Notes: a model not told the origin generated them from the sequence alone. Counted from the first letter of the stretch, positions 7,042 to 15,262 are shown. The stretch is DNA of 38,975 nucleotides from Pseudomonadota bacterium (GCA_023428645.1 JAEYXD010000012.1:1-38975), one strand, 5' to 3'. A program made the numbers and translations.

Positions 7042-10000
7042 TCATGGCACGCTCAGAATAGCCCGCGGGTATGCGCTCGGATCTAAATCCTCAAAGGCAG
7101 CTAACCGCCGACGACGCGCAAGGTCCAGGTCAAATCGAAATTCGCTGCTTGTGAGGTCAATGCCTTCGTAGCCCAACTGAAGGAGCGCTTGATTGAGAAT
7201 CTGCACTTTCGTGGTGTTCACCCACTTCATGTCCGGTGACGAGGTGCTTCGTATTTCGATTGAGTTCTCCTCATCCTCGCGCGTGCTATTGAAGGCGTGC
7301 AGCGTGTCTAGCAAAAGGTCTAGCTGTCGATCGGTAATCGCCCTGTTGATATCAGCGAATGGCGATTCTCTAATTTGATCACGGAGGAGCAACTCCATCG
7401 AATGCGTTCTGCTTTCTCTGGTTTGCCATTGTTCATCGTTGTATGTGTAGTCCGGCCTGCTACCGGCCAATCCGTGCCCGACTCCCAATTCGACGAACCA
7501 GGCGTCATAAGGCACGTTACGCTGATCTCGATGCGCAAACGTATCCGCGAAGGCATGCAAATACTCGCCGAAGAACTGAATGTGCACATCCTCTGCTGAG
7601 CAGACCGCTAGACCGGATCTGTAAACTGGTGGCGCCGTGAAGTACTCGCGCATCGCAACCAACTGCGGACTAGGACGAGTTGCAGGCAGATAAGTGTTAC
7701 CGTTTCGGTAGTTGCGCAGCGTTTGTCCGGATGCAAGATCAGAGAGAACAAAGTGATACCGGACGAGTGCCGACTGATTCGAAGTCAGCGAACTCACAAC
7801 GGAGGGAGTGGAAGCGGGATCCACCGGACGTGTTGATGGGTTCTCGTCAAGAAAGGCCGAGGCTAGTGCAATGTTTCTCGCCGTTATCGGATCGACGCCA
7901 ACCGTTACGGCTAGGAACAGAGTCATGTAGTAGTGGATGTCCTGCTGATATAGCCCCAGATTGTCTATTCGCGTAGATGGATTCCCCTGTACATAGAGAT
8001 ACGCATTTGTTCCATCAGCGTAGCCAAGCGGATCCGCCGTCAAATACCTCCCCGTCTCCGGATCGTAGTCACGAAAGTAGTTGTAGTAGGTACCCGATTC
8101 CGCGTCCGCGTACTGACCAGGGAAGCGCAGGTTGAGCGTGAAGCGCTGCTGGTCACCATCGGGATCCGCGTCGATTACGGCCCCGCCGAAGGGATGATGC
8201 TCCGCGCGCCACACGACACTGCGACGATCGTTCGTCACCGCAAGCGGCGTTCCGAGATGGTCCGTGTGGATCCAGTACGCGCGGCCACGCGTGAGCACCG
8301 CAACGGGATGATGGTCCAGATAGACGTACTCGCGAAGGACATTGCCGCGCTCGTCCGCTTCCGCGATGAGCTTCTGCTGCTCGTAAATGTACGATGTCAC
8401 GATGCGCCCGCCATTCTCGTGCAGCACCTTCTGTACGCGCTCGCCCCAGAAGTTGTAGCGATACTCGGCAACCAGGCGACCGGATTCGAACAACCTCGTC
8501 GGGCGGCCACTGGCGTCGTATTCGTAGCGACGCTCGCCGATCGTCAGCGGGTTGCCCGCGGCGTCGTAGGTGTAGCGTTTGTCACCCGGAATGCCTGCGA
8601 GGCGATTGGTGCCTTGCTCGTATTCGTAGGTCACAAGCGCGGAAGGAGTTTCATCTTTGGCGCCGGCCCCCTCCCCAGCCCTCCCCCGCTGCGCGGGGGA
8701 GGGGGTGGAAGAGGACATGCGATTGCCGTTCGTGTCATACATGAACTGGAAGACGCCACGCGGCGTGCTCGCTTTCCAGAGCCGACCGACGACATCGTAG
8801 TCGTACTCGCGAACGTCATCGTCGCGACGGATCGACCTTATCTGCCCCGCATCGTCGTGCTCGTACGCGAGCCGCGCGACGCCCTCGATCTCCCGCCGAA
8901 GCGGATTTCCCGAGCGGGCGTCGTGCGTCGTACGCAGCGCAAGCCCGTTGCCGAACACGAGGGACTCGCGGGCATCGAGCCTGCCCGGCTGCGCCGATGC
9001 ATCATCGTTCGTCCGCACCAGCATACGGTCACTGAGCCACCGCTCCTGCACGATCGACTGCAACGCGCCATTCGACGCGTATCGATACCGCAGCCGAGCA
9101 CCGGAGGGCAGCTCTCGCGTCGCCAGCCTGCCACGCGAGTCGTACGAGAACCGCGACGTGAACGCGCGCCCGTCGATCGTGCGTCGATGCATCACGAGCT
9201 GCGCATCCCGGTCGTACTCGTACCGCTCATCCGCAAACTCTCCCTCGACCCTCGCGAGCAAGCCATCCGTGTAGCTCAACGTCGTTACGCCCTGCGCCCG
9301 CTTCACCTGGATGAGCCGATTCGCGGCATCGTAAGCGAGCCGCAATGTCTCGCCGCGCGCATCCGTCTTCTGGAGCAGATTTCCCGCAGCGTCGTACTCA
9401 TATCTCGTCTCGCCGCGATCGGCGCTGCGCTCCAGTACACGCCGCCCGAAGTCATCGTAGACATAGGCCGTTGCAGCATCGTTCGGCGCAGTCAGCCGCG
9501 TCATTCGATCGAGCGCGTCGTATTCGACGCGTGTCTCACCACCATCGGGCGCGAGCGTCGAGACGAGTCGACCGAACGCGTCGTAGGCCCACGCGCTCGT
9601 GTTCCCCAATGGATCCGTCGTTCGATCGGGGAGCGTGTCGCCGTTCAAGTGTGCGAGTTGTCGCAGCGGCTGTCCGTCGCCGTCGCGCACTTCGATCAAA
9701 CGCCGCTCGGCGTCGTACACGTAGTAGAGCGCGCGCAGCAGCTGGCCGCTCGCGCGAAACGCAGCGATGCGCTCCAGCCGGTCGTCCGGCGCATACCTCG
9801 CGACGATCCTGACGTCGGAGTCGCTGCTCCATAGCCGATTCGGCCGGCCCGCCGAATCGAAGCCATAGCGAGTGCCGCGGCCTTGCGCATCGACGATCCG
9901 CGTCAGCCGCCCGGCATGGTCGTAAGCGAAAGAAGTTTCGACCTTACCCTGTGCCCGCAGCTCGGCCATCGACAGCACGCGCCCGCTGGTGTCATACCTC

Positions 10001-12474
10001 AGTTCGAGATCCGGACGCCCGGTCTGCGCGATGCGCGTCGGCCGTCCGCTCGAATCGTGCGCGAGCACTCGCCTTGCGCCGCCGGGCGTCCTGATCGCAA
10101 CGACGCGGCCGACGGCGTCGTAGTCGAAGTGCGTCCAATCGTCGGCATCCGTACGCGGGCCGTCGATGCGCCGCATGCGGCCGAGCTCGTCATACGAAAT
10201 CTTCAGCTCGCGCATGATGGGCCGATACCCATCGACGTCAGGGCTGAAGCCGCTCTCGCGCACCCGCCCGATGCGGCCTGCCGCGTACGCATGCTCGATG
10301 ACCGCCACGGCACCCGGTTGTACGCTCGGTCGCTCGATGCGGGACACACGGGATGTCGAACCATCGTAGGCATAGCGCGCGACCCACGCGCGCTGCCCAC
10401 CCACTTCACGATCGAGCTGTACGAGCCGCGCGTCCGCGTCATAGCGATAGTGCAGCGTCTGCACTGGGGTCACCGCGCTCAGTAGCTGGAATCGGTCGCC
10501 ATACACGTAGTGAACATCGCTTCGACCGCACGAGCCGCAGCCCGGCCCGCGCACTTCGCTCACGAACGCGACCGCATCCTTCCAGCCGATCACATAGCGG
10601 CTCGTGCGACCGAAGGCATCCGTCACGTCCGTGTAGCCCTGCCCGAACTCCAAGGTCACCCTGCCGGCATCGTCGGGATGCGACGAATACACCGCTCGCC
10701 CGCGCTCGTCGTACCGCCAGGTCGCGACGCGCTCGAAGGTGCCGCGCTCACCGAAGGCCCGCGGCCGAACGCTGCCGACGGAAATACTGGAAAGATGATG
10801 CGGATGCCGCTCGTCCTCGTAGCCATAGCGCCGCGCGCGACCATCGCCGGTGGCGGCTTGCACGAGATTGCCGGCAGCGTCGTAGCTGTATGCGACGCCC
10901 GCGCCGCCCGGGCCGCGCACCTTCGCGAGCCGGCCGTTCGCGTAGTACTCGAAGCGCAGCTCACGCCCGCTGGAATCGACGACGGAGTGCAGCGCGCCGG
11001 CTGTGTAACGCAGCAGGATTTCGCCGTCGTCGGCGCGCATGCGAAGCAGGCGTCCGTCCACATCGAAGACCAGCTCGCGCCCGGTGGGCCACAGCCAGCG
11101 ATATCCGTCCGCGCTCACCGTGAGCACGCCATCGCTCGCGCGCCGCGGCACGAGATGCGCCGCGTCGATCGAATCGGCGCCGGAAACATCCTTGCTGAAT
11201 ACGATCAGCCGACCGTCGGCTTGCACGATCTCGATGCGATCGGCCAGTCGTCGCAACGACGTTTGATAGCTGTGGCGCCACCCCGCGCCCAGGACGCTCG
11301 GCTCGTACACCGCACTGCTGTTGTAGTGACGTTGCAACGCGATACCCACCGTGCCCGGCAGCGCATCCAGATCCGTTTCCGTCTGAAACTTGTTGCCCGT
11401 CGCGACATGAATCGGATTGCCGACGGACAACGAGGCCAGCGAGACGGCTTCGATGCTCGCGCCGCTTTCGGCTGCGCCGCTCGTCTCGAACCACGGCCGA
11501 TTCGGAGGCTCGACCGGACATTGCAACGGAGTGCCGCCGTTCACACCGCCGCCCGAGCTGCCGCCGCCGGGTGCACCGCCGTTGCCGCCGCTGCCGCTCG
11601 GATCGCCACCGCTCGGATCGCCGCCGCCAAACCCCATGAAGCCCTCGTCGAGCCCCGCGCCATCCTGCGAGTCCTCGCCGCCGGAGGGCATGGCGCCGTC
11701 CTCCGGGCGATCGCGCTCGCCATCGTCGTTCTCGCCTGGCGTTGACGGAGCGCCTGCATGACTCGGCACGCGATCGAGATCCGGAAAATCGCTCCGCGCC
11801 ACGACGATGTCACTCGAGCGAGCAGGACTCTGCATGCGCACGGTCGCCGTCGCCATGATCGGCAAGCGTGTCCGCCTCAGCAGTTGTTGTTCGAAGGGAT
11901 CCGTGCCCTGCCCCGTCCCCAGGAGCACACGCGCGATGAACCAATTGACGAGCGGGACCTGCAGCTCGTAACCGTACGTGATCTGCACCTTGAGCAGGTT
12001 CGCGTCCTGCAGACTGACGCCGCTTCGCGTACCGAGCGTGGTGTCGCGTGCGTGCAGGCGATCGTTCGGAATTTCACGTTGGCCGTCGACCTCGACGGCG
12101 AAGTCGTCGAACGCTTCGCGCGTTGGATTGAGAATGCGAATGCGCGCGTCGCTTGCAAGGTCGGCTTCGATGCCCGCCCGCGTGCGGGCAAAGGCGGCAA
12201 GCGAGGACTCGGGCGAATGCAGCGCCGCCAGGCCGCGGGCGAGGCCGCGGCGGATCGCGTCCGGGCTCGCGTTGCGCACCGCCCCCAGGCGTGCGGCCTG
12301 CAGGCTGGCGTGATTCAGCGTCGCTTTCGCCTCATAGATCAGCGCGAACTGGATGGCGCCGAGAACGAAGACGAGCAGGATCGGCAGCGCGATGACCGTC
12401 TCGACGATCGACGTGCCGCGTTGGCAATGTCTGGCGCGACCGCGCGCCCTCCATGACTTCGTCGCGCGCTCCAT
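7042..12474 (-). CDS. TadE-like prepilin-Rhs fusion with variable C-terminal toxin-like domain
   Basis: A 1810-aa polymorphic-toxin-type protein. Residues 19-65 are TadE-like: basic N-terminus, Gly20, Glu25 at +5 relative to Gly20, then a long hydrophobic helix. That matches class III prepilin-type processing. Residues to about 235 continue the TadE/TadG periplasmic part. An acidic, then Gly/Ser-rich linker covers about 244-315. DUF6531 begins near 349 (GNPIHVATGNKF), and YD repeats fill about 430-1400, including a Cys-rich GPGCGSCG. The Rhs core (HTDHLG, FPGQY, DPLGY, ending IDNLGLYQ) closes near 1508. About 300 residues of unique sequence follow. The ribosome binding site is GGGAG 5 bases before ATG. 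The frame is open throughout, so the fusion is genuine at sequence level. No VgrG, Hcp or Tad export genes lie in the window. Confidence 0.88.
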   Translation of the reverse strand: MERATKSWRARGRARHCQRGTSIVETVIALPILLVFVLGAIQFALIYEAKATLNHASLQAARLGAVRNASPDAIRRGLARGLAALHSPESSLAAFARTRAGIEADLASDARIRILNPTREAFDDFAVEVDGQREIPNDRLHARDTTLGTRSGVSLQDANLLKVQITYGYELQVPLVNWFIARVLLGTGQGTDPFEQQLLRRTRLPIMATATVRMQSPARSSDIVVARSDFPDLDRVPSHAGAPSTPGENDDGERDRPEDGAMPSGGEDSQDGAGLDEGFMGFGGGDPSGGDPSGSGGNGGAPGGGSSGGGVNGGTPLQCPVEPPNRPWFETSGAAESGASIEAVSLASLSVGNPIHVATGNKFQTETDLDALPGTVGIALQRHYNSSAVYEPSVLGAGWRHSYQTSLRRLADRIEIVQADGRLIVFSKDVSGADSIDAAHLVPRRASDGVLTVSADGYRWLWPTGRELVFDVDGRLLRMRADDGEILLRYTAGALHSVVDSSGRELRFEYYANGRLAKVRGPGGAGVAYSYDAAGNLVQAATGDGRARRYGYEDERHPHHLSSISVGSVRPRAFGERGTFERVATWRYDERGRAVYSSHPDDAGRVTLEFGQGYTDVTDAFGRTSRYVIGWKDAVAFVSEVRGPGCGSCGRSDVHYVYGDRFQLLSAVTPVQTLHYRYDADARLVQLDREVGGQRAWVARYAYDGSTSRVSRIERPSVQPGAVAVIEHAYAAGRIGRVRESGFSPDVDGYRPIMRELKISYDELGRMRRIDGPRTDADDWTHFDYDAVGRVVAIRTPGGARRVLAHDSSGRPTRIAQTGRPDLELRYDTSGRVLSMAELRAQGKVETSFAYDHAGRLTRIVDAQGRGTRYGFDSAGRPNRLWSSDSDVRIVARYAPDDRLERIAAFRASGQLLRALYYVYDAERRLIEVRDGDGQPLRQLAHLNGDTLPDRTTDPLGNTSAWAYDAFGRLVSTLAPDGGETRVEYDALDRMTRLTAPNDAATAYVYDDFGRRVLERSADRGETRYEYDAAGNLLQKTDARGETLRLAYDAANRLIQVKRAQGVTTLSYTDGLLARVEGEFADERYEYDRDAQLVMHRRTIDGRAFTSRFSYDSRGRLATRELPSGARLRYRYASNGALQSIVQERWLSDRMLVRTNDDASAQPGRLDARESLVFGNGLALRTTHDARSGNPLRREIEGVARLAYEHDDAGQIRSIRRDDDVREYDYDVVGRLWKASTPRGVFQFMYDTNGNRMSSSTPSPAQRGRAGEGAGAKDETPSALVTYEYEQGTNRLAGIPGDKRYTYDAAGNPLTIGERRYEYDASGRPTRLFESGRLVAEYRYNFWGERVQKVLHENGGRIVTSYIYEQQKLIAEADERGNVLREYVYLDHHPVAVLTRGRAYWIHTDHLGTPLAVTNDRRSVVWRAEHHPFGGAVIDADPDGDQQRFTLNLRFPGQYADAESGTYYNYFRDYDPETGRYLTADPLGYADGTNAYLYVQGNPSTRIDNLGLYQQDIHYYMTLFLAVTVGVDPITARNIALASAFLDENPSTRPVDPASTPSVVSSLTSNQSALVRYHFVLSDLASGQTLRNYRNGNTYLPATRPSPQLVAMREYFTAPPVYRSGLAVCSAEDVHIQFFGEYLHAFADTFAHRDQRNVPYDAWFVELGVGHGLAGSRPDYTYNDEQWQTRESRTHSMELLLRDQIRESPFADINRAITDRQLDLLLDTLHAFNSTREDEENSIEIRSTSSPDMKWVNTTKVQILNQALLQLGYEGIDLTSSEFRFDLDLARRRRLAAFEDLDPSAYPRAILSVP
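7045..7955 (-). other. Rhs C-terminal variable domain, putative metal-dependent phospholipase C-like effector
   Basis: This is the part of the Rhs gene after IDNLGLYQ (residues about 1509-1810). It opens with DIHYY (Asp1512, His1514), followed by ALASAFLDEN, RYHF (His1574), and HIQFFGEYLHAFADTFAH, which contains His1631, His1640, Asp1644 and His1648. The spacing HxxxDxxxH and the scattered His/Asp ligands recall zinc-dependent phospholipase C-type folds and the DUF6765 family as I remember it; this is not verified. Sampled 60-base rows here are 50-55% GC against about 65% in the YD-repeat part, suggesting separate acquisition of the tip. It is longer than the 100-150 aa usual for Rhs tips. 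Confidence 0.6.
8661..8710. repeat. GC-rich palindromic repeat element inserted in frame in the Rhs gene
   Basis: A perfect 11-bp inverted repeat (8679-8689 with 8693-8703, loop TGC) is flanked by further C-rich and G-rich runs. It resembles the dispersed intergenic CCCTCCCC-type palindromes of many Proteobacteria. On the Rhs strand it encodes a proline/glycine/arginine stretch (TPSPAQRGRAGEGAGAK, about residues 1256-1271) between NGNRMS and TYEYEQGTNR, which are adjacent motifs in ordinary YD-repeat proteins. The reading frame is preserved. Only one copy was seen in this window. Confidence 0.7.
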
Positions 12475-12536
12475 GCGTGCTCCCGACAGGTACGACGGCG
12501 CGCACTATCGGCGAGCCGCGCCGGCAATGGCGCACG

Positions 12537-12563
12537 CATTTCTCCACACTCCAATGAGAAATG
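12537..12563 (-). terminator. Hairpin between the histone-like gene and the Rhs gene
   Basis: CATTTCTC (12537-12544) pairs perfectly with GAGAAATG (12556-12563) around an 11-base loop, and the stem extends with GCAC/GTGC across a two-base bulge. It lies 48 bases downstream of the histone-like stop codon and 62 bases upstream of the Rhs start. No T-run follows, so it could be an attenuator, an mRNA-stabilising hairpin or a weak terminator. Confidence 0.35.
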
Positions 12564-12610
12564 TGCCGGGCGGCGACGCGGCAGCCCGCGAAGACTGCCG
12601 CGCTCGAGTG

Positions 12611-13138
12611 CTACTGCTTCGGGCGATTCTTCCAGCTGTTCGCGCCGGCGCCGGGATAGTCGGGCTGCTGGTGTCGGCGCTCCAGCGCCGCCTTGATGGC
12701 ATCGGTCCAGTTCGACTCCGCGGGCGCCGCGGGTTGCGCGGGCTGCGCGGGCTGCGCCTTCGGAGCCGCCTGCGGCGGGCGCTCTGCCTTCGGAGCCGTC
12801 GGTTGCGCGGGGCGCTGCGTCTTCGGCTTGGCGGCTGTCACACCCACCTTCGCCGGTGCAGCCTTCGCCGGTGCAGCCTTCGCCTTGGCAGCAGCACGCG
12901 CTGGCGCCTTCGCTTTGGCCGCCTTCGCAGGGGCTTTAGCCGTGGCGGCCGTCGCGGGCGCCTTGGCCTTCGCGGGCGCCTTGGCCTTCGCGGCCTTTGC
13001 CTTTGCCTTTGCCTTTGCGGACTTTACCGGCGCCGCTTTCGCGGACGCGGACTTGGTCTTCTTAGCCGCTGGCGCAGCCTTCTTCGTCGCTTTGGCCGCG
13101 GTCTTGCTCGCCTTCTTCTTCGACTTGGCTTTGGCCAT
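12611..13138 (-). CDS. Histone H1-like Lys/Ala/Pro-rich protein
   Basis: A 175-aa, very basic, low-complexity protein. Residues 1-120 are Lys-Ala-Pro repeats (AKAKA, APAKA, KAAPAK), like histone H1-like and AlgP-type DNA-binding tails. Residues about 120-140 become Pro/Gln/Ala-rich, and the last 35 residues (SNWTDAIKAALERR to the end) are ordinary sequence and may be a short helix-forming domain. Start ATG 13138 has an excellent GGAGG 5-9 bases upstream. The gene begins 17 bases after the NlpE-META lipoprotein stop, suggesting cotranscription. A nucleoid or DNA-condensing role is inferred from composition only. Confidence 0.75.
   Translation of the reverse strand: MAKAKSKKKASKTAAKATKKAAPAAKKTKSASAKAAPVKSAKAKAKAKAAKAKAPAKAKAPATAATAKAPAKAAKAKAPARAAAKAKAAPAKAAPAKVGVTAAKPKTQRPAQPTAPKAERPPQAAPKAQPAQPAQPAAPAESNWTDAIKAALERRHQQPDYPGAGANSWKNRPKQ
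12848..13016. repeat. Tandem repeats coding the Lys/Ala tail
   Basis: Within the histone-like gene, a 15-base unit (CTTCGCCGGTGCAGC) occurs twice in tandem at 12848-12877. An imperfect 18-base unit recurs around 12961-12996, and GCCTTT occurs four times at 12993-13016. All units are multiples of three, so length changes would keep the frame and change tail length. Confidence 0.75.
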
Positions 13139-13155
13139 GAGTGCCTCCTGGTGAA

Positions 13156-14235
13156 TCAAAGATTGCGTGATTCGAGCTGCAGCATCGGCACATCGTTCTT
13201 GTCGAGCAGCACGAGTTGATTGTCCATCAGCCGCCAACGCACGATGCTCTCGAGCGCATTCAAGAAGGCAGCTTCGGTTTCGCTTTCAGGGCACGCCATG
13301 CGAGTGGTCGTCAGCTCCTTCAGATCGAGCGTGTCGCCGTTGATCTCGTAGCCGCCACTCAGGCGATTGCATCCGCCGTGGCCGGCGACTTCGTTCGTGC
13401 CTGCCTGAAGCACGATGTAAGGCTCCGCCTTACCTTCTTGCGGCAGGACGGGCTGATCGCCGAGCCGCACGAGCACCCAACGCGAACCCTCGAGCTCGTG
13501 CGTCACTCCGCGCGCGCCACAAGACTCGCCGGGCCAGAACTTCGCGGTCGATGTCGCCGTCAGCGTGCCACCGTCCGCGGTCGCATCGATGCGGCCTTCG
13601 ACGGCGAGCAACATCGGCCGATCCGCGCTCTGCCGCAACTTCGAGAACTCCCGAGCGAGCGCGTCGGTTGCAGCACCGTCGAGCCGCAGCTTGAGACCGG
13701 TCGTGCATTCTTCGACGAGCGCGCCCGTGGCCGAAGGCGAATACATGCCGCGCAAAGGCACTTGGGGCGCGAGCGGCACGTACGGATCGACGCGCTTCAA
13801 GGTGTAGTTGAGCTCGCTTTCGATCGCCTGTCCTTCCGCATCGAGCTTGCGCAGCGTCGCGGCGTCGGCAATGGAGAACAACAGCGGCCCCTGGCGCGAG
13901 TTGCGTAGCGCCAACGTGCGCAGATCCGAGGCGAGCGACCATGCGCCGATGTCTTCGTAGCTGCGCTCGGGCGTCGTACCCGTATAGGTCATGCGCAGGA
14001 AGAACACGTTCCGCGGGCGCAAATCGATCTCGTAGCGAATGCCCGGACAGTCAGCGCACGGCAACACGCCGGAATAGAGCGCGGGCAGTGGATCGATCGA
14101 GGCAGGTGTCGCGGCGTCGGGCGTGGTGTCGTCTTCGATGGCGGTCAGTGCGGCTGCCGGCTCCGAGCTCGGCGTCTCGCGGCCGCAGCCAACGAGCATC
14201 AACCCACACATGGCCGCAACCGTCATTCGCATCAT
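13156..14235 (-). CDS. Lipoprotein with NlpE-like and META (HslJ-like) domains
   Basis: A 359-aa lipoprotein. With ATG 14235 the signal is short and ends in lipobox LVGC (Cys17). Upstream in-frame starts at 14253 and 14274 are possible because no strong ribosome binding site separates them. Residues about 45-150 match NlpE: the CxxC motif in GVLPCADCPGI, then YEDIGAWSL and LRKLDAEG. A middle linker domain carries paired cysteines. Residues about 255-355 are a META/HslJ domain (AGHGGCNRLSGGYEINGDTL, then TTRMACPE). NlpE senses envelope or copper stress in Escherichia coli, and META domains occur in heat- or antibiotic-stress envelope proteins. A role in envelope stress is therefore inferred. 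It lies 134 bases downstream of the beta-lactamase gene on the same strand. Confidence 0.82.
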   Translation of the reverse strand: MMRMTVAAMCGLMLVGCGRETPSSEPAAALTAIEDDTTPDAATPASIDPLPALYSGVLPCADCPGIRYEIDLRPRNVFFLRMTYTGTTPERSYEDIGAWSLASDLRTLALRNSRQGPLLFSIADAATLRKLDAEGQAIESELNYTLKRVDPYVPLAPQVPLRGMYSPSATGALVEECTTGLKLRLDGAATDALAREFSKLRQSADRPMLLAVEGRIDATADGGTLTATSTAKFWPGESCGARGVTHELEGSRWVLVRLGDQPVLPQEGKAEPYIVLQAGTNEVAGHGGCNRLSGGYEINGDTLDLKELTTTRMACPESETEAAFLNALESIVRWRLMDNQLVLLDKNDVPMLQLESRNL

Positions 14236-14369
14236 CGCATTGTGCCCACCCATTGACCGGCGGCACCGTAGCAAGATGCGCGGCCGAGAGCCATAGGCAT
14301 CGCTTGCGCGACAAATCAGTCCGTTGCGATCAGGAACCGATCGCGGCGGACGCGAACTCGTGCGCTCGC

Positions 14370-15254
14370 TCAGTTCGCCGCCTGGTTGCGTTCGCGCGCG
14401 AGCCGCTCATCGAAGGCACGCTGCGCTTTCGCCGAATACGCACGACACGCGCCGGCATCGTAGAGCGCATCGCGCCTGCCCGCATCGCGCTGCGCGAGCC
14501 GCCCCCACATGTTCGACGCTTCGGGATGCGGCGTGAGCAGAATGTCGCAAAACAGGTTGCGCACGATGTAGAAGGACCAGTGGAAGTCGGCGACCGCGCG
14601 CGGATAGCGCGTGCCGGCGCTGTAACGGAAGCTGTCGTCCGACACCGCGGTGAGGCTGTCCGCATACACGAAGTTCGCGCAGCGCAGCTGCTCGCACGAG
14701 TACCAGCTCCACGACATTCCACCCGGCGTGTGCCCCGGCGTGTAGTGCCCCGTGATCGCCACGTACCCCACCTGCAGCGTCTCCGCGTCCCTCACGACCT
14801 GTACGTGCTCGATCGCCGGGAATGCATCGCCCCCCTCGAACTGGGGATCGTCGCGGGTCGCTCGTCCGGAGCGCAACGCGGCAGCGCCCGCCTTGCTCGA
14901 TACGACGTCGGCGCCGGTGAGCCGCTGCAATTCCGCGAGGCCGCCGACGTGATCGTAGTGGGCGTGCGAATGCAGGATCGCGCGCACGTCTGCGAGCTTG
15001 AAGCCGAGCTTTTCGATGTTCGCGGCAATCAGCGGGGCCGCATCCATGACGCCGCCGTCGATCAGCACGTGGCCTTCATCGGACGTGATCAGAATGGACG
15101 AAAGCCCGCGCGTGCCGACGTAATAGGTATTGCCGAGCAGCCGCACCGGCTCCTGCGGCTCGAGCCAGTCCCGCGGCAGGTCGTCGGCGAAACCGTTCGA
15201 CCAGCCGCAGCACAGCGCCAGCAACGACCATCCCGCGGCACGACCGGCGCGCAT
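14370..15254 (-). CDS. Subclass B3-type metallo-beta-lactamase
   Basis: A 294-aa exported MBL-fold enzyme. The signal peptide (RAAGWSLLALCCGWSNGFA) is followed by a mature domain with the B3 zinc ligands in order: His97, His99, Asp101 and His102 in HAHYDH, His175 in GHTPGG, and His243 in TPHPE. The flanking HVGGLAELQRLTGADV is typical of B3 enzymes, and no B1/B2 Cys ligand is visible. Periplasmic hydrolysis of penicillins, cephalosporins or carbapenems is therefore predicted, but other B3-like MBL hydrolases exist and activity is unproven. I chose ATG 15254; GTG 15260 is equally possible. The start is 8 bases after the aldo/keto reductase stop, implying translational coupling. Confidence 0.82.
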   Translation of the reverse strand: MRAGRAAGWSLLALCCGWSNGFADDLPRDWLEPQEPVRLLGNTYYVGTRGLSSILITSDEGHVLIDGGVMDAAPLIAANIEKLGFKLADVRAILHSHAHYDHVGGLAELQRLTGADVVSSKAGAAALRSGRATRDDPQFEGGDAFPAIEHVQVVRDAETLQVGYVAITGHYTPGHTPGGMSWSWYSCEQLRCANFVYADSLTAVSDDSFRYSAGTRYPRAVADFHWSFYIVRNLFCDILLTPHPEASNMWGRLAQRDAGRRDALYDAGACRAYSAKAQRAFDERLARERNQAAN

Positions 15255-15262
15255 CGCCACGC

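Noticed and set aside
8194..9834. 546-codon open frame antisense to the Rhs YD repeats
   Set aside because: The sense strand has unmistakable YD repeats. The antisense product is repetitive Arg/Val-rich sequence arising from the repeat codons.
7042..12474. Interpreting the Rhs gene as a T6SS effector
   Set aside because: There is no PAAR domain, VgrG, Hcp or adapter gene in the window, and the N-terminus is TadE-like.
12840..13020. Repeats in the histone-like gene considered as a CRISPR array
   Set aside because: Units are short, tandem, without unique spacers, and code for a Lys/Ala tail in frame.
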